Below are positions 58,748 through 64,000 of a stretch of 64,000 bases of DNA, in pieces; the stretch's first letter is position 1, and each line of letters starts with the position of its first letter. Location: positions 1,674,001 through 1,738,000 of the forward strand of contig NZ_JASE01000005.1 in assembly GCF_000622325.1 (NCBI RefSeq). The letters are read 5' to 3'. Below the pieces are notes generated by a model. It saw only the letters and a list, made by a program, of their open reading frames with translations, was not told the origin of the DNA and searched no databases. Source of the DNA: Sulfitobacter geojensis. GTDB taxonomy: Bacteria > Pseudomonadota > Alphaproteobacteria > Rhodobacterales > Rhodobacteraceae. Made by a program: the position numbers and the translations under genes.

Positions 58748-59282
58748 GTTGACGGAACGAAGTGCCTGTGCGGGGCTGGTGCCCCTTGTCATGGGAACTG
58801 TCACGGTTGAGGAAGTCGCGCCTGCGTCGATGACCTCTTTGTCTGCCTTCGGCGACGCATCGGACCTGTCGGGTGCGTTAGAGCTGGCGCATGGCGTGAA
58901 ATTGCCGGCCGCAGGGCGCAGCACGGGCAAAGGCGGTGTGCGCTGCATTTGGTTCGGGCGCGACGAGGTGATGTTAATCGGCGCAGCACCGGACAAAACG
59001 CTGGCCAATCACGCGGCGGTGGTGGATCAATCGGACGCCTGGGCGGTGGTGAGCGTGAGCGGTGCGGGCGCGGTGGATGTGCTGGCGCGGCTGGTGCCGC
59101 TGGACCTGCGGGCCGCGACGTTCAAGCGCGGCCATACGGCGCGCAGCCAGCTGGGGCATATGAATGCCTCTATCACGCGCACCGGGGCGGAGGCTTTTCA
59201 GATTATGGTGTTCCGGTCGATGGCCGGCACCTTATTGCACGATCTGAAACAGGCTATGGCGGCGGTTGCGTCACGCGGTTAA
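58740..59282 (+). CDS. soxG: Sarcosine oxidase subunit gamma
   Basis: Subunit of 180 aa from GTG 58740, with GGGAG 7 bases upstream, overlapping soxA by 8 bp. FKRGHTARSQLGHMNASIT and the folate-domain-like FQIMVFRSMAGTLLHDLK match SoxG. It completes the soxBDAG set. The frame is open further upstream to 58611, but that lies inside soxA. Confidence 0.92.
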   Translation: MVELTERSACAGLVPLVMGTVTVEEVAPASMTSLSAFGDASDLSGALELAHGVKLPAAGRSTGKGGVRCIWFGRDEVMLIGAAPDKTLANHAAVVDQSDAWAVVSVSGAGAVDVLARLVPLDLRAATFKRGHTARSQLGHMNASITRTGAEAFQIMVFRSMAGTLLHDLKQAMAAVASRG

Positions 59283-59321
59283 CCTTTGGCCAAATTCGAA
59301 TCTGACGGGGTGGTTTCAGGA

Positions 59322-59630
59322 ATGACACGTGTATTGGTATTGGCCGCTGTCGCGGCATCAGCTTTGGCACAGCCCCTTTGGGCGCAGGACGCGGCGAAGG
59401 TTGAAAGCTGTGGCCATCAGGCGACGGTTGTCGCAGCAATCCAGCAGGCGCGTCTGGACCGCGTCAAGGAACGCAAGGTGCAGGCGCATGTGTTGGCAAA
59501 TGCCACATGGCCCGAGAATTTCAACACGGCGATTCCGCTGCTGACGCCATGGGTATACGAGATGAAGATGCGCGACATCCGTAACCAGAACTTGGCTGAA
59601 GCCTGGACGGAGCTGTGTTTGCAGCAATAA
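59322..59630 (+). CDS. Small exported protein of unknown function
   Basis: Protein of 102 aa with a clear signal peptide (TRVLVLAAVAASALAQPLWAQ). The mature part carries two Cys (ESCGHQATVV and TELCLQQ, the last five residues) that could form a disulphide. No family is recognised. It lies between soxG and dnaG. ATG 59322 was chosen for the signal peptide; a TTG at 59286 is less likely. Confidence 0.72.
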   Translation: MTRVLVLAAVAASALAQPLWAQDAAKVESCGHQATVVAAIQQARLDRVKERKVQAHVLANATWPENFNTAIPLLTPWVYEMKMRDIRNQNLAEAWTELCLQQ

Positions 59631-59678
59631 GCGGCGCGCCATATGGACTTCGACCTTGGCCGTCCGATATAAAGACGC

Positions 59679-61661
59679 ATGAGCCTTCCACCCGGATTTT
59701 TAGACGAGTTACGCACGAGATCGAGCCTGTCGCAGGTTGTCGGGCGAAAAGTCATGTGGGATGCCCGCAAGTCCAATCAGGGCAAGGGCGACATGTGGGC
59801 CCCATGCCCGTTCCATCAGGAAAAATCCGCCAGTTTTCATGTCGATGACCGCAAAGGTTTTTACTATTGCTTTGGCTGTCATGCCAAGGGTGATGCAATT
59901 TCCTTTATCCGCGAGACTGAAAACGTAGGGTTTATGGAAGCGGTCGAGATTCTGGCGCGCGAGGCCGGCATGCCGGTGCCCAAACAGGACCCGAGGGCGC
60001 AGGAGAAGGCCGACAAACGCACTGAGCTGGCCGATGTGATGGAGCTGGCGGTGCGCTGGTTCCGGTTGCAGCTCAAGACCAATGCGGGCGCGGATGCGCG
60101 GGCTTATCTGGACAAGCGGGGCCTGAATGATGCCGCGTTGGAACGCTGGGAAATCGGATTCGCGCCCGACACATGGCAAGGGCTGTGGGACGCGCTGAAG
60201 GGCAAGGACATTGACGACAAGCTGATCCTTGGTGCGGGGCTGGCCAAGCCGTCGAGCAAGGGCGGTAAGCCCTATGACACGTTTCGCGGGCGGATCATGT
60301 TCCCGATCCGCGATGCGCGGGGGCGGGCGATTGCCTTTGGCGGGCGGGCGATGGACCCGAATGACAATGCGAAATACCTGAACTCGCCAGAGACGGAATT
60401 GTTCGACAAGGGGCGCAGTCTTTATAATGTGAAAGAGGCGCGCACGGCGGCGGGCAAGGGGCAGCCCTTGTTGGTAGCCGAAGGGTATATGGACGTGATC
60501 GCGCTGCAACAGGCGGGATTCGAGGCGGCGGTGGCCCCCTTGGGTACGGCGATCACCGAAAACCAGTTGGCGATGCTGTGGCGGATTGATCCCGAACCGG
60601 TAATCACGCTGGACGGAGATACGGCCGGGCAACGCGCGGCGCTGCGCCTGATTGATCTGGCACTGCCGCTGATCGAGGCCGGCAAATCCCTGCGCTTTGC
60701 GATGATGCCGGAAGGGCAGGACCCGGATGATCTGTTGAAATCTGCTGGTAAGGGTGCGTTTCAAAAACTGATCGACGGGGCGGTGCCGATGGTCCAACTG
60801 CTGTGGCAGCGGGAAACCGAAGGCCGCGTTTTTGACAGCCCCGAACGCAAGGCGGCGCTGGACAAGGCGCTGCGCGAAAAGATCAAACTTATTCAGGACC
60901 CGTCAATCCGCAGCCATTACGGGCAGGAAATCAAAGACCTGCGCTGGAAGCTGTTTCGCCCGCAATCGGGCGGGCGTGCCGCCGTGGCCGCAGGCGATGG
61001 CAAATGGGCGGGCAAGGGCAAATGGGGCAAGGAGCCGCCCTATAAAGCGAGCCACACGGCGAAGTCATCGGTTCTGGTGGCGGCGACGGATGCCCGCATG
61101 ACAGAGCATCTGCGCGAGGCGGTGGTGCTGGCCGCCCTGGCCACCACGCCCGAGATCATCGAAAAGTTCGAAAGCGGGCTGGAGGGCATGGCCTGTCTGG
61201 ACGCCACACACCGCAGTTTGCGCGATGTGATGTTGCGGTTTGCGCATGAGGGGCCCGAGGTGTTGCGCGAAAAAATTTCGACCGCACTGGGGGAGGATAC
61301 CCTTGAAAACCTGCTGTCCCAGCGCCACGTAGCGATCACGCCCTGCATTCGAAAGCCCGGTGATACGGAAATGGCCAGCCTGACGGTGGCCGAAGAACTG
61401 GCCAAGCTGGAAGCGGCGCGGGGGCTGGATGCGGAGATTGCCGAAGCGGTTGAAGACCTGAACGGTGTGGCAGACGAAGGTGTGACATGGCGTCTGTCGG
61501 AGGCCGCACGTGCGGCTGATGAAGCGACCCGGTCGGGCCAGCAGGAATCGGCAGAATATCTGGTGGGCGACAATGGTGCGCGCATCGACAAAGACGAGCG
61601 TAGCGCGTGGGATACGCTGATGGAGAAGATCATTTTTAGTAAATCCAAGGATCAAAGTTGA
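59679..61661 (+). CDS. dnaG: DNA primase
   Basis: Makes RNA primers for replication; 660 aa. The CHC2 zinc site is CPFHQEK with CFGCHAKGD, and the Toprim core is LLVAEGYMDVIALQQ and TLDGDTAGQRAALR. The C-terminal helicase-binding region (about 430 onward) is present and Glu/Ala-rich. Start ATG 59679. It precedes rpoD, as in the macromolecular-synthesis order, but rpsU is absent. Confidence 0.96.
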   Translation: MSLPPGFLDELRTRSSLSQVVGRKVMWDARKSNQGKGDMWAPCPFHQEKSASFHVDDRKGFYYCFGCHAKGDAISFIRETENVGFMEAVEILAREAGMPVPKQDPRAQEKADKRTELADVMELAVRWFRLQLKTNAGADARAYLDKRGLNDAALERWEIGFAPDTWQGLWDALKGKDIDDKLILGAGLAKPSSKGGKPYDTFRGRIMFPIRDARGRAIAFGGRAMDPNDNAKYLNSPETELFDKGRSLYNVKEARTAAGKGQPLLVAEGYMDVIALQQAGFEAAVAPLGTAITENQLAMLWRIDPEPVITLDGDTAGQRAALRLIDLALPLIEAGKSLRFAMMPEGQDPDDLLKSAGKGAFQKLIDGAVPMVQLLWQRETEGRVFDSPERKAALDKALREKIKLIQDPSIRSHYGQEIKDLRWKLFRPQSGGRAAVAAGDGKWAGKGKWGKEPPYKASHTAKSSVLVAATDARMTEHLREAVVLAALATTPEIIEKFESGLEGMACLDATHRSLRDVMLRFAHEGPEVLREKISTALGEDTLENLLSQRHVAITPCIRKPGDTEMASLTVAEELAKLEAARGLDAEIAEAVEDLNGVADEGVTWRLSEAARAADEATRSGQQESAEYLVGDNGARIDKDERSAWDTLMEKIIFSKSKDQS

Positions 61662-61807
61662 GACCCGAAACGGTGCAGCGTGATCTTTTGGCAGGTACTT
61701 TAGGAAAAAGCAGGATATCGGGTTTAAGAATCACGCCGAAACCCGCATGATTCGGCATTAACGAATCACCGGACACTGATTCGCGCGTTTGCGCTGGAGG
61801 GACTTAC
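61662..61807 (+). promoter_or_regulatory. rpoD leader region
   Basis: 146 bases between dnaG and rpoD. TGATTCG at 61750 pairs with CGAATCA across a 7-base loop, and a third TGATTCG lies further downstream. GGAGGGACTTAC is the rpoD ribosome site. The repeats may mark a promoter or operator; inference. Confidence 0.45.
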
Positions 61808-63796
<1,989 letters not shown>

Positions 63797-63822
63797 GCTG
63801 AACAGCAGTTTGACAGAATTGA

Positions 63823-63849
63823 GGGTCGCCCGATGGGGCGGCCCTTTTT
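63823..63849 (+). terminator. Terminator after rpoD
   Basis: GGGTCGCCC (63823-63831) and GGGCGGCCC (63836-63844) pair over 9 bp with one T-G wobble around GATG, followed by TTTTT. Confidence 0.88.
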
Positions 63850-63930
63850 CGTTCCATGCGCACGGGCTCGTGACTTTGCCCTTTCGTCACGATGCCCTAA
63901 GTTAGACAGCGAACCTGAAGGAGTTTCCTT

Positions 63931-64000
63931 ATGCGACGTCTATGCTTTTCCCTGATCTGTGCCGTCCTGCCGTTGCCTGCACTGGCGCAATCCTATCTGG
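63931..64000 (+). CDS. Secreted protein, N-terminus only (cut by the right edge)
   Basis: AAGGAG lies 8 bases before ATG 63931. The 23 visible residues form a signal peptide (LCFSLICAVLPLPALAQ). Nothing more can be said; the gene continues beyond the window. Confidence 0.7.
   Translation, partial: MRRLCFSLICAVLPLPALAQSYL

Overview
The window looks like ordinary chromosome of a marine Roseobacter-group alphaproteobacterium (Rhodobacteraceae). The GC content is high. Two unrelated TRAP transporters, a heterotetrameric sarcosine oxidase, a carnitine-breakdown operon, divergent oxyR/katG, late Tad-pilus genes and a dnaG-rpoD pair are a combination typical of that group. The genus is inference. 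I saw no insertion sequence, prophage, CRISPR array or rRNA. The only RNA gene found is a tRNA-Ser(UGA).

Layout. 1-2648 (minus): TAXI-type TRAP binding protein followed by a fused TRAP permease that runs off the left edge. 2792-9231 (minus): a housekeeping run, SPOR lipoprotein > D-Ala-D-Ala carboxypeptidase > tmk > holB > tatD > PhnP-like hydrolase > AEC transporter. 9460-9549: tRNA-Ser. 9842-12629 (plus): a DctPQM TRAP transporter. 12673-18905 (minus): a four-gene operon of nitrilase-family amidase > Orn/Lys/Arg decarboxylase-type PLP enzyme > ATP-grasp ligase > C45 Ntn-hydrolase. It is followed by gabT (minus) and a PuuR-like XRE-cupin regulator (plus). 21810-26415 (plus): an AttEFGH-like ABC exporter with a CrtC/AttH-type secreted protein and a flavin oxidase-like protein. 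26485-29707: katG and oxyR, divergent. 29785-32382: a chemoreceptor. 32399-36631: metG, an MFS transporter and an aldo/keto reductase. 36766-39691: carnitine degradation, followed by an XRE regulator, a desaturase and an EamA exporter. 42644-47765: sensor kinase, NUDIX, DUF983, then an EF-hand / ECF sigma / periplasmic sensor cluster. 47806-50350 (minus): TadG-TadE-TadE. 50719-59630 (plus): gdhA, ada, a PEP-mutase-family lyase and soxBDAG. 59679-63796: dnaG and rpoD. A secreted protein starts at 63931 and is cut by the right edge.

How the genes fit together. Much of the region handles small nitrogen compounds of the kind released by phytoplankton: carnitine to glycine betaine (36766-39691), sarcosine to glycine (54203-59282), glutamate/2-oxoglutarate (gdhA), and omega-amino acids or polyamines (gabT with its PuuR-like regulator). 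The most interesting unit is the operon at 12673-18905. Its four enzymes read as a route that decarboxylates a basic amino acid, couples the resulting amine to a carboxylate with ATP, and cleaves the amide. I know of no characterised pathway with this exact four-enzyme set, so the product is unknown. A large near-perfect inverted repeat sits in the long gap upstream of it.
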